NCBI GenBank assembly: GCA_039545355.1
Contig: BCJJ01000003.1
Location: 124,001-188,000, forward strand
Source: Trichosporon coremiiforme
Taxonomy: Eukaryota > Basidiomycota > Tremellomycetes > Trichosporonales > Trichosporonaceae
DNA: 64,000 nucleotides
Direction: 5' to 3'
Shown: in pieces, positions 11,337-21,931 of the stretch
Layout of the letters: every line of letters starts with the position of its first letter
How positions within the stretch are numbered: the stretch's first letter is position 1
Program-made: the position numbers and the translations under genes
Notes under the pieces: model-generated
Databases searched by the model: none
What the model saw: the letters and a program-made list of their open reading frames with translations, nothing else
Told to the model about the DNA's origin: nothing

Positions 11337-11685
11337 ACGCCGCGGTCCATGCGTCGCCGTCGTCTCGGCTGTCAACAACTCAGCCTCGACCAACATCACG
11401 GTGTACCATTTCCCGCCCTACTTCGACACGCGCGTGGATGGAAAGAGGTATATATCGTGCGGCACGTGGAACGCAACATACAAGAACCCGGTAACCGACT
11501 CCCTCGGCGGCCAGTACACGAAGGAACGCGAGACATGCTGCGCGCGCGTGAGCGGGGCATGGGACTGGCGCGCATCGGACACTCTGGGCTGCCTCATGGG
11601 TCCAGAGCAGCATCTCCTCTTCGAGCAGTGCCGCAAACACGACCAGCCTCTCAGCTATACCGCTAAGGGGCGATGCTGCATCTGA
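11337..11685 (+). pseudogene. Fragment of family A Cys-rich protein (member 3), 5' end lost
   Basis: The frame ending at 11685 reads NNSASTNITVYHFPPYFDTR, then ISCGTWNATYKNP, ETCCARVSGAWDW, DTLGCLMGP, LFEQCRKH and ends GRCCI. The CC...V.GAW...TLGC...F..C order matches residues of the 7.1 kb gene (CCSSVQGAWNETLGC...FEDC). There is a stop (TAA) just upstream in frame at about 11335 and no in-frame ATG before the conserved part. It stops after one module with no Ser/Thr region or C-terminal anchor. Best read as a truncated relic; a missed upstream exon cannot be excluded. Confidence 0.5.
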
Positions 11686-12721
11686 ACATCGGCTACATAC
11701 GCCGCCGCTGACATTGCTGTGCATACCGCATTTCCCCTTCCGGCATCGCTTCCATTGCTTTCTTGGACGGCATGCTTAAATTTATTCGTCCGATGCTTTC
11801 ATTCAGCATCGCCCAGAACCCTTGAACTTGACACGGACGCTAAGCAGGTTTCCCCAGTCTTGAGGTTCCAGGCAGTTCATGCGCTCGACAGTAAGGTTCT
11901 CGTACCACTTGATCTAAATCACCAGATTGGAGCTACAAGGCTTATGGAGGCGGTCCGCCTACCCGAATCCTTCCTAGTCCATCAGCGGGAGCAGGTGCAA
12001 GGCGAGGTGATCTGCGTTGCCCCTTGGCACTGTGGAATATGCATCGTCACGTGTTATTGTTCCTCACAAGACCTTCACAAAGCATCGAAGTCAAGCTGAT
12101 TGACGCACTTCGCTCCATCTGCCAGGAGCGAATGACTTTTCACCCATTAACTCTTCCGGCACCGTATCTCCGGTCTGGGGTCCAAGCGGCAACGGCTGGC
12201 ATTCCTCCCCTTCAGCTTCCGAATGGATCTACATTTCACACAGATGCCATGGGTCAATGTTGCTCTACGCGCTGAGGCTGCGACTGGGAGTTCGATTCTG
12301 TGCAAAAGGGCTTTCTCCGCGTGAAGAAGTGATTGTTGGCACTATTTCATAGAAACTCCCAAAATTATGGAAATTGCTGACAGCTGCTGGTGATTGTGGT
12401 GGTGGCAAATTTGTGGTGGCAAGCACACTGTTTCTGGTGGTTGCAGCCAGGCCGAAGCTCTTGCCCCTGGACCCTCAGAATGGAAGGGGAATTAAGTGAA
12501 CGTAGAGCCTGGATCTACAATGCGCAGCGTCCCGAGATGGAGGCTGGAGCGGGGACACAAACGCGCAACACGAGATGCGCATCACCGCTCCCTGATGCTA
12601 TGCGTGTGGACCGTGGAGATACGGTTGTGGCTGCAAGAGGCTTCGGCCATCGGCCAATCCCAGGGGACCGGGAAATGCGTAAACTATCTTACAAAACGTT
12701 CAAGGCTCCAGTGGAGGCATC
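11686..12721. other. Gene-poor stretch with decayed coding sequence
   Basis: Short, broken frames only. Around 12360-12450 there is a GTGGTGG-rich segment. Nothing assignable. Confidence 0.4.
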
Positions 12722-13586
12722 GTCATCCCGCCTACTGCAGATCCACTGAGGTCTTGCGAGGAGCTCAACGGGGACAGGGAGGATGTCCATCCATGTGCCG
12801 ACAATTTGAGGCTTGTCCTCCTGGGTGATGGCAGGATCTCGAACAATGACCTTGACGCTGAGTTTATCGTGGCGTCCACTGTCGCTGATGCACTCAAAGT
12901 ACTTCTACACAACTTCATGGTGGTTGGCGTCGATCACCATCCGACGCAAGCAATCCCTGATAAGCTCAACGGCAAACTGGCAGGGTGAGAGGTACTCTGG
13001 CGGAAAGGACAGGCCAACTGTCGGACACTGGCAGTAACACTGTCGGGTGGGGTTAAACTGGAGGTGACGTACTGTCTTTGGAGCAGGTGGTACGAGAAAG
13101 GGGGAGTTGTGCTCCTTCCCATCGTGGAGGAGTCTCACGCACTTCACTGATTCCAAGTACTGGAAAGGGCTGTCATAAGGGAGTCCTCCCTGTTTCGCCT
13201 CGTCCCACCACACATCCACTTGCATTTAGTCGGAGAATGTTGAGACCAAGCGAACAAGACGGAGCCCCTTCTTTGCTTCAGCATTGAGCGGCTGGCAAAC
13301 AGGCAGGGAATGAGGATTTCCCGGCCAGGCAGCACATGGTGGGCGCCAGCTTGTGAGCCCCGAAGCCGGAGAACCGTGCATGTAGGTCCGGCTGACCGTC
13401 GAGTGTTCACAGCGCAGAGCCGGGTCGACAGCCATGTTGATGAGGAGAGTGTCGCTCAAACTTGTCCACGACTAGCTTTGCCGATTTGCACAAGAGACGG
13501 AGGGTGTGTTGGGTTCTGATTTCGCATTCGGCTAGTACTTGGGAGAAGATGTGCGGAAAGCCGTAGTAGTCGAGGGTGGCCAACAT
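12722..13586 (-). pseudogene. Decayed F-box-like gene
   Basis: Reading minus from 13586: MLATLDYYGFPHIFSQVLAE, then HTLRLLCKSAKLVVDKFE, resembles the N-terminal F-box-like helices of a lineage-expanded hypothetical family in these yeasts (recalled, not searched). The frame breaks near 13450 and continues in another as INMAVDPALRCEHSTVSRTY. That frame meets a TAA at 13226-13228 and continues in frame as MQVDVWWDEAKQGGLPYDSP, KCVRLLHDGKEHNSP, FNPTRQCYCQCPTVGLSFPP. It then hits TAG near 12905 and continues as KYFECISDSGRHDKLSVKVI. One frameshift and two in-frame stops make it a pseudogene. Confidence 0.5.
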
Positions 13587-16500
13587 GAGGGCACCATGGG
13601 AGGGATGTCAGAGTGGAAAAAGTCAATGCGAGGAAGTCGACGAGTGCTCAAATGCATGAGTGAGTGACAGCGTTGTTCAGCGTTCAGTGGATCAGTGAAT
13701 CGATGGAGGAAGGGCTGGCCAGGAAGACACTCTTCACAATAACGACGGGTGCCAAAACGCAACCTGAGACGAAGTGGCACCACTCGCACAGTGGTTAGGC
13801 ATGCGCAGACTGAATGCGACGATGCAGGGACCAGCGCAGCTGACTGTCAGAACCTCCATCTAGGGCTTCATAATCACTAGCATTGATGTACAGTAGCTGG
13901 GCAAGGGGCATCCAATTAGAAAAGCAGAGAATTGTTTAAGAGAAAACCATGGAAAATACGATAAATTTCGGGAGGTCTCTCTGGAGTTCATGTATCCATA
14001 CTTCAAGCACACTAGTCAATGGATCCAAGCTTCCAAAATCTCGAGTGTTGTTGACCAAGAAGAAGGGGCAATGAGGGGCTTGCGTTCCAAACCAATCCAG
14101 ACCCCTGGCCCCGTTGACAAACACCTCCCTTCAGCTGTCATTGAACTGTCCATTCGAAGGGATAAACCACACAGTGCTTGCCGAAGAATGAATCAGGGCT
14201 TAAACCGCTTCACTTGCCATTCAGTTTTGCTGGAACGGAGGCATACCCTGCCACGGCCAATCGACGCCCCAGGGCGATGGTTGTGCTGCTGTTGATTTAC
14301 AACCTTGGTAACCGTACTGCTCATAGCGGACCCTGTGTCCCCTGGCAAGACACTGTGGGATGACTAGGATGTTAGTCAACTCTCTAATCCACATTTAGAA
14401 CCAGCTGAAACACACGCTCACAGTCTTGGGGGTCGTTGAATTTATGCTCGGGACATACATGGTGTGCGGATGGTGGCCATTCGTTACTGTCCATGGGTGG
14501 TCATTGGAGAAGGCTGGGTTGGGCAACATGGGTGCCACTGGCTTGGTGCCCATCGGAGCTCGACCTGTCATGTTTGGCTGTCGCATGTTCCATCCGCGCA
14601 CCAGCTGCATGCGGGTGTTCATGTGCCCCATAGGAGGCAGGCTGGTGCCCATAGAAACAGAGCTGACTGGGCCCACCGTACCGACACTGTTCATCAAACC
14701 ATGAACGGGGACGAGCTCGCACGAGTCAAAGCTGCTCCCCATACGAGGGTTGCTCCATTTGTCGTTTTGGCGACACCCATCGTAGCCGGAGTCGGCGGTG
14801 CCTAGATTGTTGTTGGCTCTGTGAGCCGCACTACGCCTGCACACCAATCAGCAAAACCTCCGAGGCATGTGAGGCATCAAGGGAAATGATCACCAGCCAC
14901 TGCCCTTGACCATCATCGCAAAGGGCAGCACTCACCTTCTTTTCCTTGCTCTCGAATAGTCGCAGTCTAAGTCGAGACGTGCACAATGAGAGCATCAGGA
15001 TGTCGGGTTCGGGTCTTCACCATCGGGCAAGCATCGTGTCTGCGCATGTGTAAGCGGTTGTTCGACTTGTACGGATTGCGGGGCAACGCGGATGGGCCAA
15101 AAGGGGCCCAACAACTACCTACGCACCTTGTGGCCGCGGCAAATGGTGCAACTGCAGAAGTGGTTAGCCTTGGCTCTGGGGAAGATGGTGATTGTTGTGG
15201 TGGAGTGGTATGGAGATGAAGCAATACTGCAGGGCCCATCCAAGTCATGTCTGAGCAGGCAGAAAAAGCAGTTGGTGCAGTGGAGTAGTGACTCACGCCT
15301 TGCGGGTGCGGGGTACCGGGACCTTCTTCGACTGAGCTGCTGAGTTGTCTATTATGAAAGCTGCTGAGTTGTGTTGAGTTACAACTGGTATGGAGGATAA
15401 CAATGAAGAACATGCACCGACAGACCCGGCGTCTCTGGCTACTTAAGTACTAATGAGACTGAGCCATGGCCCTGTCCCGGTGGGCGCCGGGGGCCGCCGA
15501 GTGCCGTTCGTGCTCAGCGTTACGTTGGTAACGAGAGCACAAGCCTCTCCCGAGAGCTAGAGCTTATTCTCAACAGAGTTGTCAATTGTGAACGAGCGAC
15601 TCGAACTGGATGTAATTGAGAGTTGAGGTTCGAGAATGAGGAAGCTGCAGAGAAGGAAGAGTGACGGGTGAGAACTGTGACAAATAGGACGTAGCTCATG
15701 TGCCATAGCTGGGCCACTTAGGGTATAGGTGTGTCAATGTGGGTGTAGAGTAAGACCCAAAGGGTGGATCACTGGAGGCCCTTGTGCTACGCTCACGCTC
15801 CTGACGCCAGGGGCGTGGGTGTTGGGAACAGGGAAGGCGGGACTGCGCTATGTTAGCGTCTGAGTAGTCGATGAGGCGCGCTAGTCGTGAGGAGAGGGGC
15901 ATCGGGGAGAACGGGCGCGCAGGTGCTCAGGCCAATGTGCCGAATGTTTCACTGGGGATATTCCCGCTGTTTCGATGGAGGCACGCGACCACGCGGGCCA
16001 AGTCGCTTCACATCGACACTAGGAGTGTCCTTGAGGCATAAAGCATATGCCGCAGCAGCAGGACAGCAGGTATTTTGGTCATGAAAGCGTGCGAGACGCT
16101 TAGGGAGCAGACGCCGGGCACGAATAGCACCAGCGAATGGCCGCCATCGCTTCATCTTAGTGCTGGGAACGAGGACATCATCGTATTGGTTCATTATGTC
16201 TCTTACCTTGGTCTTGACGCATGCGGCAATTCGCGTGTCATCAGGCTTGGTGTACACTAAATCAAATGATGATCTCAGCTCCATCTGGGGTCTCACCCAC
16301 TACGCCGTCGCTTGGCAGCGGCAGTGGACCCAGGCCCTGCACCGAAAGCACAGCACGGGTGTAAGTGGTGTCTGGCGTATGGCGTAAGGTGGGGTCGCTA
16401 AATCGCTATTCACTAATCCGTTGGAACGCACAGTTAGCTGTTGATGGCTGCACTCGAGTGCATTGCTGTGCCCACTAGCGGACCTTAGACTGTCACCGTC

Positions 16501-17068
16501 GGTGGCGAAGAACAGTCATTCACAGCTCCTCTCTCTCTATTCCCGCACATACACACGATCTGTCTGAGGCTAGTGTGATGGGTCTTGGCCCAGGTGATCC
16601 TGCTGCGCCCAATCCCCTTGAGTCTCGTATCTCCAAGGCTCGAGGTGGACCCACCGTCCAAGGTGTCACTACTCATTTCTCCTGTTCGCTATTGTTCGCT
16701 TGTTCGGCGCACCAGGGTGTGATACCAGAGAGGAGAGAGCTTGGAATGAAGGATAGGACGGGTGAGGGAGTGTTGAGTCGCGGTGACCGTGGGGACGCCT
16801 TCGTCAAAGGGAGCAGAGGCGGGCACAGTGTCTGTCTCAAATGGCGATCGGCAAGTCTGGAGTCTGCGGTTCCTAGCACTCAGATGTCAGGCCATACGTA
16901 CTCGCCCTGCAGAACGGTCACGGGCAAACCGTGCATGCTCATCCATTCCTTCTTCAACTTGCGACACTGCTTGCCGAGTTTACGCAAGTCCAACCCGACT
17001 ACATTTTCCGTCCCTTGATTCCCTTCGTCGAGCCACAGCGACGGTGGCCACTTCTCAATCTGGCAACT
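13587..17068. other. 3.5-kb region of decayed or unrecognised sequence
   Basis: No intact gene. Coding-like traces on the minus strand: a Met/Pro-rich stretch at 14395-14847 (SVSMGTSLPPMGHMNTRM), a Cys-pair segment near 15130-15270 (NHFCSCTICRGHK preceded by CFFCLL), and a basic segment at 15949-16296 (YTKPDDTRIAACVKTKVRD) preceded by CFRCRAWVHCRCQAT. They are separated by stops and frame changes and I cannot tie them to a family. Confidence 0.4.
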
Positions 17069-17191
17069 ATGGTCTGGCTTGCAGCAAGTTCTCTGATGCT
17101 TCTGCTGGCCTGCGCATCAACCCCACAATTCAACGGCACATTTAACTACACACTCGACTTCGGTCCCCCGCACTTGGGCTACTTATCATGA
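17069..17191 (+). pseudogene. 5' fragment of a membrane glycoprotein (signal peptide plus ectodomain start)
   Basis: Reads MVWLAASSLMLLLACASTPQ followed by FNGTFNYTLDFGPP and a stop after 40 residues. The signal peptide followed at once by QFNxT resembles the start of the 45.8-kb gene (ASAQFNDTYRFVFTSADG). Nothing downstream continues the frame. Likely a truncated copy. Confidence 0.35.
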
Positions 17192-17518
17192 CCTACCCAT
17201 TCCACTTGTCAGTTGAGCATGCAACGGCTTGATGCAGCTTAGCTGACAATGCAGCAACTATACCGCTTTAGATGACGGTCAATCACAAGAGACCAGGACC
17301 AACTCATACAGGCATCCGCTGAGGGAGGCAAACGGACAACAGAACATCAAGCGTTCACTAGGATATGGCCGTTCGTGCAGCTTGAGCCAGAACTTCCGTT
17401 TCCGCATGCATTGACAACATGGACCTGTCGTTCGTCCACTGCTACTGCACATGACGAAACGCTACACAATACACAACTTACATGTATCCTCTCAGCTTCT
17501 GAGTTCATAGCTCACCGC

Positions 17519-18887
17519 CTATGCACAGCGTCCATCCGCATACCCCGTCTTCTCACCCTCAACCGCATGCTCTTCAGCCCACTCAGGACGATACCGCGGC
17601 GGCAACAATTCCAACCTAACAGTCTCCGCATCCTCCTCATTCCGGACAATGACCCTCTCCCCCGACGGCCCCGGCCCGGGATCCATCTGTTCCGGGTCCG
17701 AGATGAGCACGCCCTTCAGAATCGTGACTGTGCCGGGAGACTGGGGCGGTGCTGCGCCAGGCGCGAAGAGATGGCGCTTGATCTCGTCTCGCAGTTGGGA
17801 GGGGGGACGGAAGGGCTCGTCAGGTTCAGGCGGTGATGCTGGGGCTGGGAGGGGATTCGCGACGGGCATGATGGCGGTCGGTGGGGGAGAGGTGGGCATC
17901 GGGACTGGCATTGTGAAGGAAGGGGTGGTTGAGGGAGCGCGCTGGGAGCTAGGAGGGCGACAGGTGCTCGGAGGAAGGGACGCGCTAGGAGGATGGGGTC
18001 CGCTCGGATGGTTGGCGTTCGGGCGAGCTGGAGCGTTCGTCTGCGACGGGCCGCTTCTGAGGGTAGCGCCAGCTATGAGTGTCATGTTGCCTGGCGTTGA
18101 AAGCAAGGTCGTCTCCAGGGACGAAACTGAGTGGTGGAGCGCGCCCGCCATCTGCCGCGTGGACGTTGAGCTGCGAGTAACCGATGTGCCGCGGGATCTC
18201 TCAGCGCCACAACCTGATGCGAAGTCAGCCTGTGCGATGTTTGCAGGCAGGCTGATGCCGATCGAGCGGCTGTCCCTGATTGAGTGATAGGTGTGGCTAT
18301 CTGTCGCCGCACGGCTGTCTCTGCTGGACAGGTGATCCGTGCTCTCCCGTCCGTCACTGGTAACATGGCTGTGTCGCGCAGTGTGACCCATATCAGTGCT
18401 GAATCGGTCGGTGGAACGACTGGCGTCCCTCATGTGTCGGGTGCCAAGACTGTTTCGGCCGTAGGTCTCTAACGCTATCCGCTCCCCCAAGGGTGCTTAT
18501 GCGAGCGTACCGCGGGCGACTCGGAACGCGGATCCCTCGGAGCGACGGGGGCCAGTCACAGTGTGAAGTGCTGGTGCTGTCTCTCGTGGTCGCGGTGGGC
18601 GCAGTGAAAGAGTCGGTGCCGGGTGGGCTGGGCGATACGACTTGGCTGTGCGGGCTGACCTGACGCAGGCCGAGCGACTGAGCCGCGGAGTTGTAGGGTG
18701 TACTTGGACCTGCGGAAGTGTCCGTCTGGTCGAGGAGCTCGGCCGCGTCTACCTTGTCGGGGCGTGACGGCAGCGGACGGTGGTGGCGGTACCGACGTCG
18801 ATACCACCATACGAGGGCTAGAGGGAGACCGATGCCGGCGTAGAGCCCGGCGCCAAGAGCAACCCATTGCACGGGAGTCAGCGACAT
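17519..18887 (-). CDS. Single-pass membrane protein with Ser/Pro-rich cytoplasmic tail and PPxY motif
   Basis: Two exons, 18560-18887 and 17519-18495. The 64-nt intron (GTGACT...CATAAG) keeps frame and gives 435 codons. The N-terminus MSLTPVQWVALGAG leads straight into a membrane segment (about residues 8-28, ending LVWWYRRRYRHH; positive-inside rule puts the tail in the cytosol). The tail is about 400 residues, rich in Ser, Thr, Pro and Arg, and near the C-terminus carries LELLPPRYRPEWAEEH. The gene may start further upstream: CTGACAACAG at 18916-18925 is a typical acceptor here, and the frame is open from 18915, adding TCQSTRPHI before the Met, so an ectodomain exon may be missing. No enzyme domain. 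The PPRY sequence is the core of a WW-domain ligand; its use in ubiquitination is inference. Confidence 0.6.
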
Positions 18888-19502
18888 GATATGTGGTCTG
18901 GTCGACTGGCAGGTTCTGTTGTCAGTAAGTACACGGCTGTGATTGACCCATCCTATAGGGAGTTGCCGTCCAGAGTGATGGATTGGGTGACCTCAGCGAT
19001 GAGGAGGATGAAAGTGCATCCCGTGGGAAGACGGCCGTTTCATTGCGGCAACCAAAGGGAGTGAAAGCAGACGGAGGGCGATCTCTAGCCCGCGGAAGAA
19101 GAGTGGGGCGCTGCCAGTACACGATCTGCATACACGCTGGCTCCGCGCGTTGCGCAGTAGACAGTCCCCCGCAGATCTTGCCGTGGGGTACATGCGGAGA
19201 TTGAGACCTGCTCCCTGGGCAGCGTAACGCTGCAGACCAACCGTGGCTCCTTTGCAACGGCCCCTGCGGTATGTCGTCGCTGAGCTTGTGCAAACTGCTC
19301 TGGATGGGGCCTGAAGCGAAGCACACCCAGAGTTGAGGTGAGTAATCAAACGGAATTGACCGAGATTGTCGGCAACTCACCAAACTTTGACAACATGCCC
19401 CACCCCCCCATCAACCACTACAGTCACCAACAGCCCTCACCGGAACCGCAATGACCCACCGACCAGCCGCTTGCCATGTATCCCAGAACAGCAGCAAAAG
19501 AG
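18888..19502. other. Upstream flank of the PPxY-tail gene; possible lost ectodomain exons
   Basis: Minus-strand frames here include short stretches such as GCRNETAVFPRDALSSS, and an acceptor-like CTGACAACAG at 18916-18925. No continuous ectodomain can be assembled by eye. Confidence 0.4.
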
Positions 19503-19580
19503 TACATCCAGGGGGAATCGAACCCCCACCGCATCGAATCCGCGTGGCAACGATGCATGATACCATTTCACCATAGATGT
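19503..19580 (-). tRNA. tRNA-Gly(GCC) with a short intron
   Basis: Read on the minus strand: acceptor ACATCTA pairs with TGGATGT, discriminator A; D arm GTG/CAT; anticodon stem CATCG/CGATG; T arm GGGGG-TTCGATT-CCCCC. Between the anticodon stem halves are 14 nt (TTGCCACGCGGATT). With U33 followed by GCC and A37, this gives a 7-nt loop plus about 7 nt of intron at the canonical 37/38 site. 78 nt in all. The same tRNA occurs at 55076-55153 and differs only in the intron. Confidence 0.85.
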
Positions 19581-19652
19581 ATTGGACGTCCTCGTCGGAG
19601 ACAAGGCGCGGCGCCCGCTCTCGGCGCCACGGAGGTTCTCCAACGGTGTTGG

Positions 19653-19666
19653 AAATCACATGATTT
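19653..19666 (-). promoter_or_regulatory. Near-palindrome upstream of tRNA-Gly
   Basis: AAATCACATGATTT lies 72 bp 5' of the tRNA-Gly start. A one-base variant that is a perfect palindrome (AAATCACGTGATTT) sits 93 bp 5' of the second tRNA-Gly copy. On the tRNA strand the shared core extends to GTGATTTNCAACACNG. Possibly an E-box-type factor site (CACGTG class) or simply a retained flank of the duplication. Confidence 0.4.
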
Positions 19667-20414
19667 CTTACCCGCCACGCTAGTCCACGTTAGCGCCTCT
19701 GTTTCACTGCAGCAGCTAGTCTTATTGTTCTCTAACTGCCTGTAGATATATAAACGCCCGCCGGCCGTGCAAACCCAACTCAATCGATCAGTTCTGTCTA
19801 GTCGCGCTGCGAGTCACATCGTTACTCGGGCATCCAGCGGCTTAGATTTCAACAAACGGCCGAGAGAGCGAGTGCATTGCTTGAAAGTGGTGAGCCAGTA
19901 GCTGTATGTGTATGTTTTTGCTTAACAATACGGTGGTCGTGGCTCGATGTGGTGGCGTCGGTGGCTTGTAGTCGGGGACCTTGTTTTGTCATTAGTCGGT
20001 GGGGTTGTCTTATCTTCTCGGCCGCAGACTTCGGGGGAGCAGCTCTGCACCGTAGGTCGCCTCCGCAAGTGCAGAGGGTCAGTGACCCTCTCTAGTACGA
20101 GGTGGCAGACAATTTGTCAACAGCGTCAGCCCAGTAGAAAACCACGAAGCATCCGTGATGAGGGCTCCAAGACATCAATGTGGTGGTAAGCTGTGCTGGT
20201 CGGGTCCGGCATGTATTAGCAGGCGTCGCTGGACTCACCGGGAGCCGCAACGTCGGCGTCGGTGTCGAAGCGGTGCGGAAAACCAAAAGAGCGGTGCTCG
20301 TCGCCATCGCCGGCGGGCAGGTGGAGGTAGGGTTACATAAGCGGTGGCGTTCAGCTTCTTGACGTCATTGGCGATCCCCAGTCCGTCGATCCACTTTCAC
20401 TCCTCAAAAACAAC
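19667..20414. other. Intergenic with an orphan TATA-like element
   Basis: A good TATA-like TAGATATATAAACG lies at about 19742-19755, but the next plus-strand ORF starts 660 bp downstream. Between them I see no ORF or RNA family. The 3' half is the promoter of the DUF4336 gene. Confidence 0.4.
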
Positions 20415-21372
20415 ATGAGAAGCAAGCCAGCCTTGATCGCCGCAACGCAACTTCGACTTCACATTCGCGCACTCTCTCACACCCCTATCCGCAAGATGGC
20501 ATCTTACGAATCCCTAGCTCCCGCGTCGACCGACGAGCGCGACGCCAAGCTCGTCATCCGCGAGGTGCTCCCTGGCATGGTCACCTTCAGCGTGCCTTTT
20601 GTGAGCTGCTGAGAGTCCGCTGTTAGCTAATGGACAGGAGCGTTTCGGGTTGATTCCCATCGGAGGTCGCAGCACCGCTATCAAGCTCCCCGAAGGGCTG
20701 TTTGTCTACGTCTCGCACCCTCTTACGACCGCGACGCAGGAGGCGCTTCGCCAGCTCGGCGGACCCGTCAAGTGGCTCGTGACACCGGACGGCGAGCATA
20801 GCATGAACATCAAGCCGTGGTCGGAGGCGTTCCCTGATGCACAGTGAGTAGCTCTTGTCGCGGCTGGAACGTCGCCGTAGGTAGCTGACCGCAGGCCGAT
20901 CGGCGTTGAGCGCCTCGCCCGCGAGAAGCCCGACGTGAAGTGGGCCGGACTCTTTGGTGCTGGGGGCGAGAACAAGACGTACGGGTTTGAGAACGAGATC
21001 AGCCTTCACAACGTGTCCGCGCACCGGAACGATGAGCTCGTCGCGATTCACCATCCGACTGGCACGCTGCTCGAGGCCGACCTGCTCTTCAACCTGCCCC
21101 CGACGGAGCAGTACTCACGCTCGCACATTCCGGGCTGGTTTAGGGTTCTTCTCGGAAGCGGATCGAGCATGTCACCGGGAGGCACCCTGCATCAGAAGCT
21201 CGCGGGAGGCCTGTTTGAAGACAAGGAGAAGGCGAAGCGTGAGATGGTGCCCATCTTTGAGGCCAAGTGGGACCGTATTATCCCGTGCCATGGCGACGTT
21301 ATCGAGTCTGGAGGAAAGGCGAAGTGGAACGAGGTCTGGGCCAAGTACGCCCCGTCCGTTTCTGTAGAGTAA
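20415..21372 (+). CDS. DUF4336 family protein (metallo-beta-lactamase-fold-like)
   Basis: Exons 20415-20600, 20638-20843 and 20895-21372 (introns 37 and 51 nt, the second ending GCTGACCGCAG) sum to 290 codons. The body matches DUF4336: VTFSVPFERFGLIPIGGR, SHPLTTATQEALRQLGG, VKWLVTPDGEHSMNIKPW, DELVAIHHPTGTLLEADLLF and a late IIPCHGDVIE. The pattern resembles MBL-fold proteins, but the HxHxDH zinc motif is not present in canonical form, so hydrolase activity is unproven. Two starts are possible: 20415 adds MRSKPALIAATQLRLHIRAL, an amphipathic Arg-containing leader that could direct mitochondrial import; 20496 (MASYESLAP) gives 262 residues. Biochemical function unknown. Confidence 0.8.
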
Positions 21373-21613
21373 ACCTGTTTGTACCATACCATAGATCTGT
21401 GAAGACTTCCATAATTTCCCGCCGTAGAGTTCTGCCGATGCAAGATCCTGTATCGAGAGTTGTGGAAAGCGCGGAGTTGTGCCACGTGATTTGCCACTAA
21501 AGCGAAACGCTTACGTCACCACTCTATGTCCGCTCCAGCACCGTCCTTAGCCGCTAGCTACATAACGACGTCCTCAACATTGCGCACTGTCCTCCACCCA
21601 CACCACAACAACC

Positions 21614-21931
21614 ATGGTCGACAGCAAGGAGTCCACCGAGCCTCTCCTCCCCGCCCCCGCGACACACACCGTGCAGCCCGTGCGGGCGCGCCATGCGCTC
21701 ATCACCTTCCTCGACGACAGCGGCGAGGCGGTCGACGGCGTCGCCGAGCAGCGCCGCGTCGTCATCTTCGAGGGCGCCGACGCCCAGATCGGTCCCATGC
21801 AGCAGCCCAAGAGCATCCTCTCCGTCCTTCCCCAGATCGTCATCATGATGGTCGTGCTCTTTGTCACTGGCGCTGCCCTCATGACCGGCCTCGTCTGGCT
21901 GCTCTCCTACTTCGACGCTTTCGACGCGTAA
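21614..21931 (+). CDS. Small single-pass membrane protein, unknown function
   Basis: 105 residues, intronless, starting MVDSKESTEPLLPAPATHTV. An acidic and polar N-terminal 65 residues precede one strong membrane segment (about residues 74-99: LPQIVIMMVVLFVTGAALM and onward) and a very short C-terminus (SYFDAFDA), a tail-anchored layout. The EPLLP stretch resembles an acidic dileucine-type sorting signal, which would suit an endosomal or vacuolar tail-anchored protein; that is inference. Codon use is regular, with strong third-position C/G, so it is likely a real gene. No family recognised. Confidence 0.6.
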   Translation: MVDSKESTEPLLPAPATHTVQPVRARHALITFLDDSGEAVDGVAEQRRVVIFEGADAQIGPMQQPKSILSVLPQIVIMMVVLFVTGAALMTGLVWLLSYFDAFDA

